Shown one piece after another: positions 11,626 through 23,088 of a stretch of DNA of 64,000 bases. The position numbers and the translations under genes were made by a program. The DNA comes from Podarcis raffonei. Taxonomy: Eukaryota > Chordata > Lepidosauria > Squamata > Lacertidae. Numbering within the stretch: the first letter of the stretch is position 1; each line of letters opens with the position of its first letter. Under the pieces are notes generated by a model. It saw only the letters and a program-made list of their open reading frames with translations. It was not told where the DNA came from and ran no database searches. The stretch lies in NCBI RefSeq assembly GCF_027172205.1, contig NC_070614.1, forward strand, positions 43,143,001 to 43,207,000, given 5' to 3'.

Positions 11626-12166
11626 GTATGATTAACTACTGTGTTGATATGTAAAAGGAAATAACTGTTGATGTTCCTACTGAAACAGTTTGCAACTCTC
11701 ATTCTAGGGTGGTGCCTAAGGGTTACCAGTACATCCTGGCCTTGGCATTTGCAGTCAAGGAGATCAACAAAGACCCTCACATCCTACCCAATATCACCTT
11801 GGGCTTCCGCTTATATGACAGCTATATCAGTGCAAGGAGCACATATCTTGCCACAATGCTGCTTTTATCAATGGTGGAGAAATTTGTCCCTAACTATATA
11901 TGTGATGTTGAAAATAATCTGACTGGGGTCATTGGGGGACTGGATTCTGAAATCTCCTTTTATGTGGCCACTGTTTTGGATATCTTTAAGATCCCGCAGG
12001 TAGGACACCTATGTACAATACCTCTATTAGCTTGCATAGAGAAGGAGGCAGGTTCCTTGGCATCAGTTCAGGGTGTATCAGCAGTTCAGGGTGAAGATGA
12101 AATTGGGCGCAGAACCATGTACACCACCTTGAGATCCTTGGAAAATAAAGGTGGTACATAATTATA

Positions 12167-12170
12167 ATGA

Positions 12171-12214
<44 letters not shown>

Positions 12215-12217
12215 AAC
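12167..12217 (+). repeat. (GAAA)n microsatellite, intron 2 of gene B
   Basis: About twelve GAAA units in a row. The paralogous position in gene C carries a CAGA run instead, and gene D has neither. This points to slippage growth after duplication. Confidence 0.92.
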
Positions 12218-12554
12218 CTGAATAAGAGGAAAGGTTGCAATACCAGAAAAAATATGTCACTCCCCCCTGTCTGACACACATCTAGACCACTGATATCCCA
12301 AAGCCTCTGATGGGAGAGTGGGCTTCTACCGCACCAGCTGTTTTTAGTTATGTAGCAATTTCTACTAAGTGAGGAGGGCATCCGAATTGAGTTGCTGTTG
12401 GAAAAGGGAAATTGCTTGCAATTCTGACATAGACAGACAATGTTTAGGTGATCTGCTGTTTGGGGTATGGTATGTATGTTTCCCCATTCAGTTTTATCTA
12501 TTGTACAAGACCCTGCCAAATTTTACAATGACATAAAAATTTTTTTTTCTTTTT

Positions 12555-12710
12555 TAATAATAATAATAATAATTTATTTATACCCCACCTATCTGGCTGG
12601 GTTTTCTCCAACCACTCTAGGCGGCTTCCAACAAAATATTAAAATACAGTCGTCCGTCAAACATTATAAGCTTCCCTAAACAGTAAAATAGACACAATGA
12701 CAATGCCCTG
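12555..12710 (-). mobile_element. L2/CR1-group LINE 3' end, intron 2 of gene B
   Basis: An (ATA)n tail is followed by the block CCCCACCTATCTGGCTGGG...GGCGGCTTCCAACAAAATATTAAAA. Fuller relatives at 20805-21110 show that the minus strand encodes the tail of a LINE ORF2. Only the last 150 bp or so is kept here. Confidence 0.65.
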
Positions 12711-13925
12711 CTTTAGTCATCAAAGTGTTAACAAGATTTATAAATAAAATAAAACAAAACAGACACAGTATCCCTCTCCAGTCATCAAATCAAAGGTTTA
12801 AAAACCACAAATGGGAGATGATCCGAGTTTTCAGCTCATCTGCATGTTTGACTTTTGTATATGTGAGAGAGAGCCACAAAACCCTGAAACATTGGCAAAG
12901 GCTATATTTGACTAACAGGTTCTCCACATAATGATTATGAATACTGTGAAAGAACTCTACTTTGTCTCTTCTCTTCCTCCATTTACTTTTAGCTCATTTA
13001 TGGCTCGGCTCCAGTGATGAATGATAAAAGCCCAGGGCTTCCCTTCTACCAGATGGCAGCCCCAGAAGCCCTTTAGTATGAGGGAATTCTCTCTTTGCTT
13101 CTGCATTTCAGGTGGACATGGATTGGAGTCATTGCAACAAACAATGAGAATGGAGAAAGATTTGTGCAAACTATTTCGCCCATGTTTACCAACAGTGGTG
13201 TCTGCTTTGCATTCATAGAAAGAATCCCTGATTTCAGTTTTATTTCTGAAATGTATGGCTTGCTAGAACAGGCGACCAATATACAAGACAAAATCTTTAG
13301 CAGCAAAGCTAATGCAGTGGTGACCTCTGGAGAGTCTTATTCCATGGCAACTTTTAGATGGCTTCCATACTTATCAAAACATGATGACTTGATTAATAAT
13401 GTAAAAAGTAAAGTATGGATAGTAACAGCCCAGGTTGAGTTCGCTTCATTTGTCTTTCAAAGGAACTGGGATTCAGGAGTATTCAGTGGTGCTATATCCT
13501 TTGAAATTCACTTCAGAAACCCACCAGGATTTCATCAGTATGTTGTGCACAGAAACCCTTTCAGCACAGATGGGGATGGTTTTATCAAGGACTTCTGGCA
13601 ACAGGCCTTTGGATGTGTATTCCCAGATATCACTTCAGACAAGGTGGAGGGGAATATTTGCACTGGAGAAGAGAAGCTGGAGAACCTTCCTGGATCATTT
13701 TTTGAAATGAGCATGACAGGCCACAGTTACAGCATCCACTGTGCTGTTTATGCCATGGCCCATGCTTTACATGCCATGTCCACATCCAGACTCAGACACA
13801 GAGGAATGGTATATGGATCAATAGGGAAGAAACTGAATACACAGTTTTGGCAGGTAAATGTTGTTACATCCTCAACAGTCAGAGTTCTGTTGCTTCCTCA
13901 TAATCAGAGTTGTGCCCAACACTAG

Positions 13926-14990
13926 GGGAGGAGGAGTGCATGACATCACAGTTGACCTATCACCCCCCCCTACGTCTTACCTTCATGAAAGGGATGCACT
14001 AGGGTGAAGATGCTTCATTCTGGATAGTTGGGGAGGTATTGGTGTAATCAAAGCATGTGCCTGGGTAGAGCAAGGCTTGGTACGATTCTCGCCACTGGCC
14101 CCTCCTGCCCCAGAGTTCTTGGGCTTCTGGCCCTCCCTGCAATTCTTCTGCAGGTGGCCTTCTTTCTCACACTTCCAGCAATTTCACTCCTCCAGGGCTG
14201 CATTTTGTGATTAGTGCAAATCACACGGTCTGTCTGAGAGGAAGCGTGAGAACTGGATATAGCCCTATCTGTATGTATTATGTGATGTACTTTCACTTTT
14301 GCCTGTTCTCTCTCAGAGCTGGATGAGAAAGAGCACCATGATTCCTTGTCTGTGTTGTTGTTATTGTTGTTGTTTAGTCGTTTAGTCGTGTCCAACTCTT
14401 CGTGACCCCATGGACCAGAGCACGCCAGGCACTCCTGTCTTCCACTGCCTCCCACAGTTTGGTCAAACGTATGTTGGTAGCTTCGAGAACACTATCCAAC
14501 CATCTTGTCCTCTGTCGTCCCCTTCTCCTTGTGCAGTCCATGGGACTCTCAAGAGTCTCCTCCAGCACCATAATTCAAAAGCATCAGTTCTTCGACGATC
14601 AGCTTTCTTTATGGTCCAGCTCTCACTTCCATACATCACTACTGGGAAAACCATAGCTTTAACTATATGGGCGTTTGTTGGCAAGGTGATGTCTGTGTAA
14701 TATAGTGTAAATAAAGAGTAGTTTAGAGCTATGATGCTTCATTCTTCTTGCTGTGTTAAGCCAGAAGACCAGTGTGCATAAACCAAGCTGGTTTATGTCT
14801 CTGGAGCGCCATGGAGAAGAAGGTGGTGCCTTTTCCAGAGCAATGCTCACCGGAGGACGCTCGGAGAAATGGAGGAGGGGGCTGCTGATAGCCTGGAGGG
14901 TTCTCCTAACAGTCTTCACTCTGGCACATCCTTTTGAGGATTACGGTTTTATTTTGGAAATATTATACGGCAAAGGCATCCACCCCCCAC
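13926..14990 (-). mobile_element. Possible LTR-retroelement gag fossil in intron 3 of gene B
   Basis: This block is absent from the same intron of genes C and D. On the minus strand at 14139-14180 it encodes a CX2CX4HX4C zinc knuckle (CWKCEKEGHLQKNC), the nucleocapsid motif of LTR retroelements. A Bov-B fragment (14355-14689) is inserted in it. I cannot define LTRs or exact ends; the limits given are those of the sequence unique to this copy. It is broken and fragmentary, and the family (copia or gypsy) is undecided. Confidence 0.45.
14355..14689 (-). mobile_element. Bov-B (RTE) LINE 3' fragment
   Basis: This is a 5'-truncated Bov-B end on the minus strand, flanked by the short repeat TGTCTGTG (14347-14354 and 14690-14697). 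The minus strand reads AHIVKAMVFPVVMYGSESWT, then TRWLDSVLEATNIRLTKLWEAVEDRSAWRALVHGV and TKSWTRLND. This is the Bov-B ORF2 C-terminus familiar from ruminants and squamates. One shift separates the two halves. Bov-B is the presumed partner of the tRNA-headed SINEs in this window. Confidence 0.92.
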
Positions 14991-15517
14991 TATGTTGAAT
15001 ATGTATGGCTTCACAAAATGCTGTCACCTTAGTCTTTCCTCTAAGAGTTCAAACATTTGGGCAAAGTCCAGAAATGAATTTATAACTCTGCTGACACAGG
15101 AGAAGGCACTGATATGATGGTTTCCTAGATGATTCCCCACATACTGTGCCGCTTGCAAATCTGGACTATGTAATGGCAGTATACTCCCAGAGGAAAGGGA
15201 AATGATGGTTGTGTCCTATTTTGAGTGGTTACTGCCCTGTATTTGAGGAGAAAGCATTTGTATGAGAGAAGCTTTGCAGCCCATTGAAATCTGCATTCAC
15301 AGAAAGGAAGTAGTGGTCATAGTCAATAGAGAGGTTTGGCATTCTCTCTAGCCCATATCCACCAAATCCTTCCTCAGAGCAGGTGGCTGCACAACACAGT
15401 GTCTCATGGAGAGGGAGAAAGGGAAAGATGGAAAAGGGAGTGTGGGGAAGAAGGGCTTGAGATGTGGGATATTAAGACTTCTCTAGGCATATTGAATATG
15501 CCTCTCTAGGCATATTG

Positions 15518-15872
15518 GGATGCGGGTGGCGCTGTAGGTTAAACCAAAGAGCCTAGGATTTGCCGATCAGAAGGTCAGCGGTTTGAATCCCTGCGACGGG
15601 GTGAGCTCCCATTGCTCAGTCCCTGCTCCTGCCAACCTAGCAGTTTGAAAGCACGTCAAAGTGCAAGTAGATAAATAGGTACCGCTCTGGCGGGAAGGTA
15701 AACGGTGTTTCCATGCGCTGCTCTGGTTCGCCAGAAGCGACTTAGTCATGCTGGCCACATGACCCGGAAGCTGTACACTGGCTCCGTCGGCCAATAAATC
15801 GAGATGAGCGCCGCAACCCCAGAGTTGGTCACGACTGGACCTAATGGTCAGGGGTCCCTTTACCTTTACCTT
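15518..15872 (+). mobile_element. Sauria-type tRNA-derived SINE, intron 3 of gene B
   Basis: A full-length copy of about 355 bp runs from a tRNA-like head (GGGATGCGGGTGGCGCTGT with a B-box-like GGTTTGAATCC) to an (ACCTTT)n tail. Target duplications are TAGGCATATTG at 15507-15517 and TAGGTATATTG at 15873-15883. The repeat design matches the squamate Sauria SINE family, thought to be moved by Bov-B. The subfamily is not determined. Confidence 0.9.
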
Positions 15873-16015
15873 TAGGTATATTGAAAAATAAATCACATCT
15901 CTCAGAAATCATTTGCATCATATTTACAAATATTTTGTTTGATAACACTTATTTCAACTCACAATGTGCCAGAAAATGTTGGTACATCTCTACAGCTACT
16001 TTGCAAAAGCCAGTA

Positions 16016-16243
16016 CAGTGGTACCTGGGTTAAGAACTTAATTCGTTCTGGAGGTCCGTTCTTAACCTGAATCTGTTCTTAACCTCAGGTACCACTTTAC
16101 CTAATGGGGCCTCCCACTGCTGCTGCACTGCTGCCGCCGCATGATTTCTGTTCTCATCCTGAAGCAAAGTTCTTAACCTGAGGTACTATTTCTGGGTTAG
16201 CAGAGTCTGTAACCTGAAGCGTCTACAACCCGAAGTACCACTG
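16016..16243. mobile_element. Tigger-like (Tc1/mariner group) miniature transposon, intron 3 of gene B
   Basis: A 228-bp element with inverted ends CAGTGGTACCT...GTACCACTG lies between TA dinucleotides. It has no coding capacity. The ends match the CAGTGGTACCTCG consensus of pogo/Tigger elements, and five copies occur in this window. Confidence 0.85.
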
Positions 16244-16708
16244 TAATCGAAAACAATGAACTAAAAAAGAAAAGGGTGGGGAATTTTTACTTCCAAAATG
16301 TAACAGAAAAACCACAGGTGTGATTTTCTTTCTTCTGAAAACTGAGAACAGGCATCTCCTACTGAGAAACAAATGTCCAGTTTGCACATCATTATAAAGT
16401 TTATAATGAATGTGGAGATTGCTCCAGCCTCACTCCTCCACTAGGATGAGTAAACAAACAATGACTCCTGACTTCGTGATAAATCCAAGCTGGTGAATTT
16501 GGTTTGGTTTGCTCAAACAAACCACAATTAGTAAGCCAAGAAGAAATAGTTGCTCCTGCTTTTGTTCAGGAAGGAGCAAAGTATGAAAAACCTCTGCAGT
16601 TCATAGGTTTACCATGACACGGAAATTGGTTTGTTTTATTAAAGTTCTATCTTCATCTGAGGAGGATCACAGGGGGCTGTGGGTCCATCCACTATTACTA
16701 AGTAACTA

Positions 16709-16950
16709 CAGTGGTACCTCGGGTTACATGCGCTTCAGGTTACATACACTTCAGGTTACAGACACCACTAACCCAGAAATAGTGCTTCAGGTTAAGAACT
16801 TTGCTTCAGGATGAGAACAGAAATCGTGTTCCCACGGCGCGGCAGCAGCAGGAGACCCCATTAGCTAAAGTGGTTCTTCAGGTTAAGAACAGTTTCAGGT
16901 TAAGAACGGACCTCCGGAGAGAATTAATCACTTAACCTGAGGTACCACTG
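16709..16950. mobile_element. Tigger-like miniature transposon, second copy in intron 3 of gene B
   Basis: A 242-bp copy in the opposite internal orientation to the one at 16016. The ends are CAGTGGTACCTCGGG and CTGAGGTACCACTG, with TA on both sides. It is absent from the same intron of genes C and D. Confidence 0.87.
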
Positions 16951-18608
16951 TATACCCTGAATTTCCTTGGTAAAATTTGTCCTTTCCTTGTGAAACTTGT
17001 AATATTATTTATGTTCCTTAATTAAAATGGGTCTGAGGAAAGCATAGTTGGAGACAACACTAAAGTTGTTGCCCTCTGTTATAGTCTCAAACCGTCTAGG
17101 AATGACCTCTGTTTCACACACTGCAAAGACATTTCTTAGCAACAGAGCTAAGTCTTAAAGGGAATACAAAATAAAGACCAGGTGAAGAAGCACAAAGTCA
17201 CAGTCATCTTGATCATACAAGTCACATATTCTCAGTACAAAAAATGAACTTGGGATGAAAGGAGGTTTGTCTTTAAGATACGCCCAACTGGAAGCCACAA
17301 AAGTTTATTGCTCTTATCAGAGAATAAGCATGATTCCTTCACACTTCTCATATTTTCCTACAATTTGTTCTGAGATGACTGGGGGGGAATGTCTGTGGGC
17401 CTTTAGCCTAGTCAGTCATGCATTAACGGCAGTAGTATCAGCTGAATCCAGCATTACAAGGCTTAGGTAGCGTCAAAGTTTTCCAATACATTGTTTAAAA
17501 TAACAAAAGTTGGCATGACTGAAAACTTTTGTCACCATTTTTTAAAAAATCACAGTATATTGAGAAGTTATGACATCATCAGTTAACCTCAAGAAATTGA
17601 GCATCGAATTTAATATTTTGGTCCAATTCCCCATTCCATAACATTAAACAGTGGAAGCGGAGGTAGACAGGGAGAGAGAGAGACTATCAATAATTTGGGT
17701 GGGAAACGGAGACTGGCTCATTTGTGAAAGAAAATGGGATGGCTGTCTCCATGCTTGGACCTGACTCCACTCACAGTTGCCCAAATCACCGCCCACCATT
17801 CGCTGAATGCTCTGCACACAGGAAAAAAGTTTGCTCAGCCCTGTGTTAGACTGTAGCCTTTTCTAACACCTGTCTTTTCTGTTTTCAATCTAGCTCCATC
17901 ACTTTCTGAGAAGTATCTCATTTAACAATACTGCAGGAGATGTGGTCTTCATCAACCAGAATGGAGAGGCAGCATCTAGCTTGGATATTGTCAACTGGAT
18001 CATATTCGCAAACCAAAGTTTCCACAGAGTGAGAGTTGGGAGGATAGATCCACAAGCTCCTCCAGACAAAAAAATAACCCTTGATGAAGATGCCATAACA
18101 TGGCACAGTTGGTTTAACCAGGTAGGGCCACATTTTTATCTAATTCAGAAGAGATTCAATATAGTTTAAGCAATAATTATCCACCTGCCTGTCTAATCAC
18201 TGTCTTTTGAACTGCAAGTTTCTGATTAGTGGATGGCCAAAGCAGGGTGACCAACTTCAATAAAATATTGGGGAGGGGGCAGGTAAGCCCCACCACTACT
18301 TCTATGTACCTTATGTATCTAGCTTGTCTGCTCTCTCTGTCTTCTCTATGGCCCCCATGTGGGATCCAGAAACATTCTGGAGAAAAGTTAATGTGCCACT
18401 AGATGCCACTTTCCGTTCACTTCAGCACCATCTTCAGTTTAAAATGCAAAATTCATTACATTAACAAAAATCATTGAAAATGGTAGAGGAGAGGGCCTGA
18501 GCATTCACCAATGAGCTGTATGAGGTTGCCATAATACCACACTGGGAATCCCTGGTTTAAAGATTTGGATAAAGCACTTTATAAATAAAGAAGCCAATTT
18601 ACCATGTA

Positions 18609-19004
18609 CCGTATTTTTCGCTCTATAGGACGCACTTTTTCCCCTCCAAAAATTAAGGGGAACTGTGTGTGCGTCCTATGGAGCAAATGCAGACTCCTTG
18701 GCATCAGCGATAGCAACACGAAGCCACCGAAGTGCAGAGGCAGCGCTCCCGCTGTGCTCCGGAGGCTTCAGGTTCCTTTTGCTGAAGCCAGGAGAGCAAG
18801 ACTCTCCTGGCTTCAGCAGAGAGGAAGAGCTGTGCAGCGCCCCTTCAGCGAAGCGGGAGGAGAAATGGAAGGGGCTCCGTTTCTCCTGCCGCTTCGCTAA
18901 AGGGGCGCTGAGCAGAGATGGGGAGAATTTTCCCCCCTTGTTCTCCCCCTCTAAAACAAGGTGCGTCCTATGATCGGGTGCGTCCTATAGAGCGAAAAAT
19001 ACGG
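18609..19004. mobile_element. TA-flanked miniature transposon with long inverted ends, intron 4 of gene B
   Basis: The first and last 30 bases or so are inverted repeats (CCGTATTTTTCGCTCTATAG and its complement), followed inside by GGACGCAC/GTGCGTCC repeats. TA lies on each side. The GC-rich interior has no convincing ORF. A related, more diverged copy is at 58293-58702. The TA target suggests the Tc1/mariner group; I do not recognise the exact family. Confidence 0.75.
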
Positions 19005-19014
19005 TATATCCCTA

Positions 19015-19115
19015 GAACAGTATTCCCTGTGGAACACCCTCCCTGCAGATGTCAAGGAGATTAAAGACCAACACAACTTTTTAGAAGGCATCCAAGGGCA
19101 GCCCTCTGTTGGAAC
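19015..19115 (+). mobile_element. L2/CR1-group LINE ORF2 tail fragment
   Basis: The + strand reads EQYSLWNTLPADVKEIKDQHNFLEGIQG, a short match to the AFSVVAPALWNALPPDVKE block at the end of L2/CR1-type ORF2, which is better kept at 20805-21110 on the other strand. Confidence 0.55.
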
Positions 19116-20620
19116 AAGGAATAAAGGCAAATATTTCATTAAGGAGGTTACAAAACAGAGGAACCCTTTTACTATAAAATACAGTTAAGCAAGACTAACA
19201 GTGTAAACTTACCTTGGGGAAACTGATTGCAATGAAAATAGCGAAAGCTAGGTTGTCTCACCCTAATAACAACCCTTCACAGACCCCCACCACAAGCTTC
19301 ATCCATACAAATGTGATTTTTACTTCACACTATCTTCATCTGAATGTGGATCAGCAGGCCCAAGTCAAATACCAGTTTTTCTATGAAAAGGCCTGGACAC
19401 AGGAGGGTATGTTTTCTTTCAGCTAATCATGGCCTTGGCATACACTTCCCCTGCACTAGAGGGTGTACATCTGAAAGACCAGTTAGCTATCCAGTGGATT
19501 TTTGCATGATCATGTTGACCTTGAAACAATCTTACATCAAACAGTGCACACAGGAGGTCAGTTGGACTAATAAAATGGGTTCTTTTTCTTCCCCTCTGAA
19601 AGACTGCAACCAGAATCCTAAGTATGTAAAGAAAATTATTGCAAAATAAACCAAAGAAATTGGGATTTCTTTATAAATATTAAATACTGGTTTTGAACTG
19701 AGTGAAAGACTATGTATGAATTGATAAGCCCCATGATTTTGCCTTTCTTGTGAGAAAAGTGGAGAAATGAAGTGATTGGGAAAAGGAGGAAAAAAGTGAA
19801 AACAGACAGCAGCAGCAGGTTCAGGATACCACTAGTCTTCTAAGGGAGCCAGTGGAAGAGGTGGAAGCAGGAAAAGTGGTGAAGATACAGAAAGTGAAGG
19901 AGGGGGCTGAGAGCAAAGGTGTGAAGAGCATAGGGAATGGATGCATCAGTCTGAAAAAAGAGAGGTATCTCAAAATATGTATTCCAAAGCATATTTTCCC
20001 CTTAACATGTTCAGTGCTAAATCTCTTGGATAGCACCATTCCAATTCATGTATTTGTCCAGAATTTGTCCAGAGATGCCTACCTAGTGGACAACATACTA
20101 AGAAGTAACGATTATAACAAGATTAACAGGGACACTAGAGTAACTTCAAAGTGTGCCTCCACAACCCAGAACAATAGAGGAGATATTACATCACGTCAAA
20201 CATTACTACTACTAAAAAGAAAAGTAGCAATTGCTCTTGGTAGAGGCATTCTGTGTCAGTTTAGAAACATAGAGAGGAGCCTTAGAACCTGAAACATTCT
20301 GAACTCATTATTCTCTCGATGATTCTTCTGCTCTTCCATTTATGGATTAGATTCAGCCTCTTTCTGTCTGTACTGAGACATGTCTTCCAGGATCCAGCAA
20401 GAAAGTGAAGGAGGGACAGCCCCCTTGCTGCTATGATTGCATCCCATGTCCAGAGGGGAAGATTGCAAACCAGGATGGTAAGGGAAAGAATTTGATTAAA
20501 TGGGTCCATTTGCCTGAAAGGTGTCAGGATGGCTGAGGTTAAGTTTCAAAAGAAGATAGAAGTTATTGTATGTGTGTCCCTGCCTCTTGGTGGTCATTGT
20601 CCTTCAGATATTGGTGGTAG

Positions 20621-20788
20621 CAGTGGCGTAGCGTGGGTTGTCAGCACCCGGGGCAAGGCAAGTAATTTGTGCCCCCTAACCCGTGGATTTGTGCCCCCTA
20701 ACCCGTGGATTTGCGCCCCCTAACCCTAACCCCCAGATGTTGCGCCCAGTGCGGCCAGCCCCCCTGCACCCCCCACGCTACGCCACTG
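20621..20788. mobile_element. hAT-type miniature transposon, intron 5 of gene B
   Basis: A 168-bp element with inverted ends CAGTGGCGTAGCGTGGG and CCCACGCTACGCCACTG, flanked by an exact 8-bp duplication GGTGGTAG (20613-20620 and 20789-20796). An 8-bp target and CAG...CTG ends mark the hAT superfamily. The interior holds about three tandem copies of a unit of roughly 22 bp containing CCCCCTAACCCGTGGATTT. Confidence 0.9.
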
Positions 20789-20804
20789 GGTGGTAGTAGC
20801 AGTA

Positions 20805-21110
20805 GTAACAATAATTTATATTCAGTCTATGTGACTGGGTTGCCCCAACAATGCTGGACAACTTCCAACAAATTAAAACATCAACCACAGTAAAACTTCA
20901 AACATTAAGTGCTTCCCTATATAGGGCTGTGTCTTCTAAAAGTCAGATTGTTGTTTATTTCCTTGACATCTGATGGTCAGACATGCTTAGGGTGGGCGCC
21001 ACTACAAAGGAGGCCCTGTGCCGGGTTCCCTGTAACCTCACATCTTGCAATGGGAGAACTGACAAAAGGCCATCAGAGCTTAATCTCAGCATACAGGCTA
21101 AACGATGCGG
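20805..21110 (-). mobile_element. L2/CR1-group LINE 3' end, intron 5 of gene B
   Basis: The AT-rich tail is at the left. On the minus strand the block corresponds to the end of LINE ORF2 (an AFSVVAPALWNALPP-like region, damaged here) followed by the 3' UTR. It is the fullest of four copies of this family in the window. Confidence 0.65.
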
Positions 21111-23088
21111 GTATACAGGGTCAAAATTTAGAGAGAGAGTTGGAATATGTTAATCAAATGATAATAAAATTGCATTGAGAGTAGCTAGGTGGTATGTGGC
21201 TCAAATCGTATCCAGACTGGTCCTTGTCACTCCTTCCGACTTACATAAACTGCACTCAAGCTAGTGTGATGATACATTCAAATATCATGAGGAGGAATGG
21301 CCTTGCCTGTGTCAATTATAGGACGACATCACTGTGAACCACATAACAGAGTACTGGACATATGTTTTATTTTGAGCTGAGCTCTTTTCTTCTCAGACAG
21401 AAAGTAAGCATTTCAGCAAGCTGGCGTTAAAGGAGCTAAGGACCATATCCTTATTTTTTCCAGATATGAATGACTGTTATAAATGCCCAGACAATGACTA
21501 TCCAAGCAAGAACCGGAATGCATGTCTACCCAAGGATATCAGCTTCTTGTCTTATGAAGAACCTTTGGGCATCAGTTTGGCCTCTTTCTCTTTTTTCCTT
21601 TCCTTGATCACAGCTCTGGTACTAGGTATATTTATGAAACACCACGACACACCCATTGTCATTGCAAACAACCGAAACCTCACCTACACTCTCCTCATCT
21701 CTCTCCTGCTCTGCTTCCTTTGTGCATTGCTCTTCATTGGCCGACCTGAGAAGGTCACATGTCTCCTCCGGCAACCAGCTTTTGGTATCATCTTCTCAAC
21801 CGCTGTTTCTTGTGTCCTGGCAAAAACCTTCACGGTAGTTTTGGCCTTCATGGCTACAAAACCAGAATCCAGGATGAGGAAATGGGTGGGGAAAGGACTA
21901 GGCCACTCCATTCTCCTTTCCTGCTCCATAGTTCAAGCAGGGATATGTACTCTGTGGCTGGCAACTTCACCCCCATACCCAGATGTGGACATGTACTCAA
22001 TGACAGAAGAAATTATACTAGAATGTAATGAAGGGTCTGTAACAATGTTTTACTGTGTCCTCATCTACATGAGCTGCCTGGCAACTGTAAGTTTTGCTAT
22101 GGCTTTCCTCGCCAGGAAGTTACCAGACAGTTTCAACGAAGCCAAGTTTATCACTTTCAGCATGTTGGTCTTCTGCAGTGTTTGGCTGTCCTTTATTCCT
22201 TCCTACCTGAGCACCAAGGGAAAATACATGGTAGCTGTGGAGATCTTCTCCATCTTAGCCTCCGGTGGTGGGTTGCTGGGTTGCATCTTTTCCCCCAAAT
22301 GTTACATAATTGTTATGAGGCCTGAGCTGAACAATAGAGAACAGCTAATAAGGAAGAAAAATTAAAGAAATAATAAACCTGCCCTTTGCTGTCTTTCGTG
22401 CTTTTCTCTGTGTGTACAGTAGAATATTTGGAAATATAAGTTCAGCTGCTGCCTTTTATAATTTTTTCTAGAGTCCAAATTCCCATAGTTGAAAATTCAT
22501 TTGTAGCATGTGCTAACAAGAACTCAAAGCAATTCTTGTCAAAATATGTGCAAGTTAATCTTTATCTGTCCTTAATTCTGAATGATCAAAGTTCTCTTAC
22601 AGCTTTCAACATAATAGGATCTGTGAAACTGTACAATTGTGGCCATGGAATATACGAGTACTCATTTATGAATTATTGTTTTGTACTGCTCACAGTCATA
22701 TTTCACCATCAACCCATCCATACCCAAGAACGTATAAATGGAAGATGATCCTCTTGAAGCAGACCAATGGCCCATCTGGTCCAGCAGCCTGTACTCTCAC
22801 TGACCAACCAGATACCTGTGGGAAACCTTCAAGCCGTACCCAACTGCAAATGCACTGTCCCCACCATTGTTTCCTGTGTCAGTGAGTTCCATAGTTTATC
22901 AATGTACTGTAACATACTCGCCATTGAATTGGGTTCCCCTCCCCTCAAGATTTTTTCTGAATCATGTCTCCTTGAAGAAATTCAGAGTCCTAGATAAGAA
23001 AATGTAAATGAATTCTGCCCTCTCATTCTTGGAAAAGATGGCAGCAAAGGACCATGCAAACCTCACTGCGCAACGCATTTGACAGATA

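Larger units (their letters stand above)
10309..22365 (+). pseudogene. V2R gene B, six exons, one nonsense codon in exon 3
   Basis: Exons: 10309-10526, 11708-11999, 12993-13853, 17894-18121, 20351-20477 and 21463-22365 (the last coding base is that of the stop codon). Every intron begins GT and ends AG, and phases match genes C and E. The predicted receptor has a signal peptide ([19 protein letters not shown]), a Venus-flytrap ligand domain in exons 2-4, a cysteine-rich linker ([29 protein letters not shown]) and a full seven-helix exon with [16 protein letters not shown]. In exon 3 codon 28 (13074-13076) is TAG where C and D have CAG (Gln). It would cut the protein at about residue 198, before the membrane domain. 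No other break was found, so it is a very recent or even polymorphic loss; a sequencing error is possible. Intron 3 is about 4.0 kb against 0.5 kb in gene C because of repeat insertions. The start is the ATG aligned with those of C and D. Confidence 0.88.

Noticed and set aside
15567-15896. Minus-strand frame of 109 codons
   Set aside because: It is a shadow over a SINE. Similar frames recur at every SINE copy in the window.
20697-20732. CCCTAACCC runs as an interstitial telomere
   Set aside because: They lie inside the hAT miniature element as part of a longer repeated unit (with GTGGATTT), not as pure TTAGGG/CCCTAA repeats.
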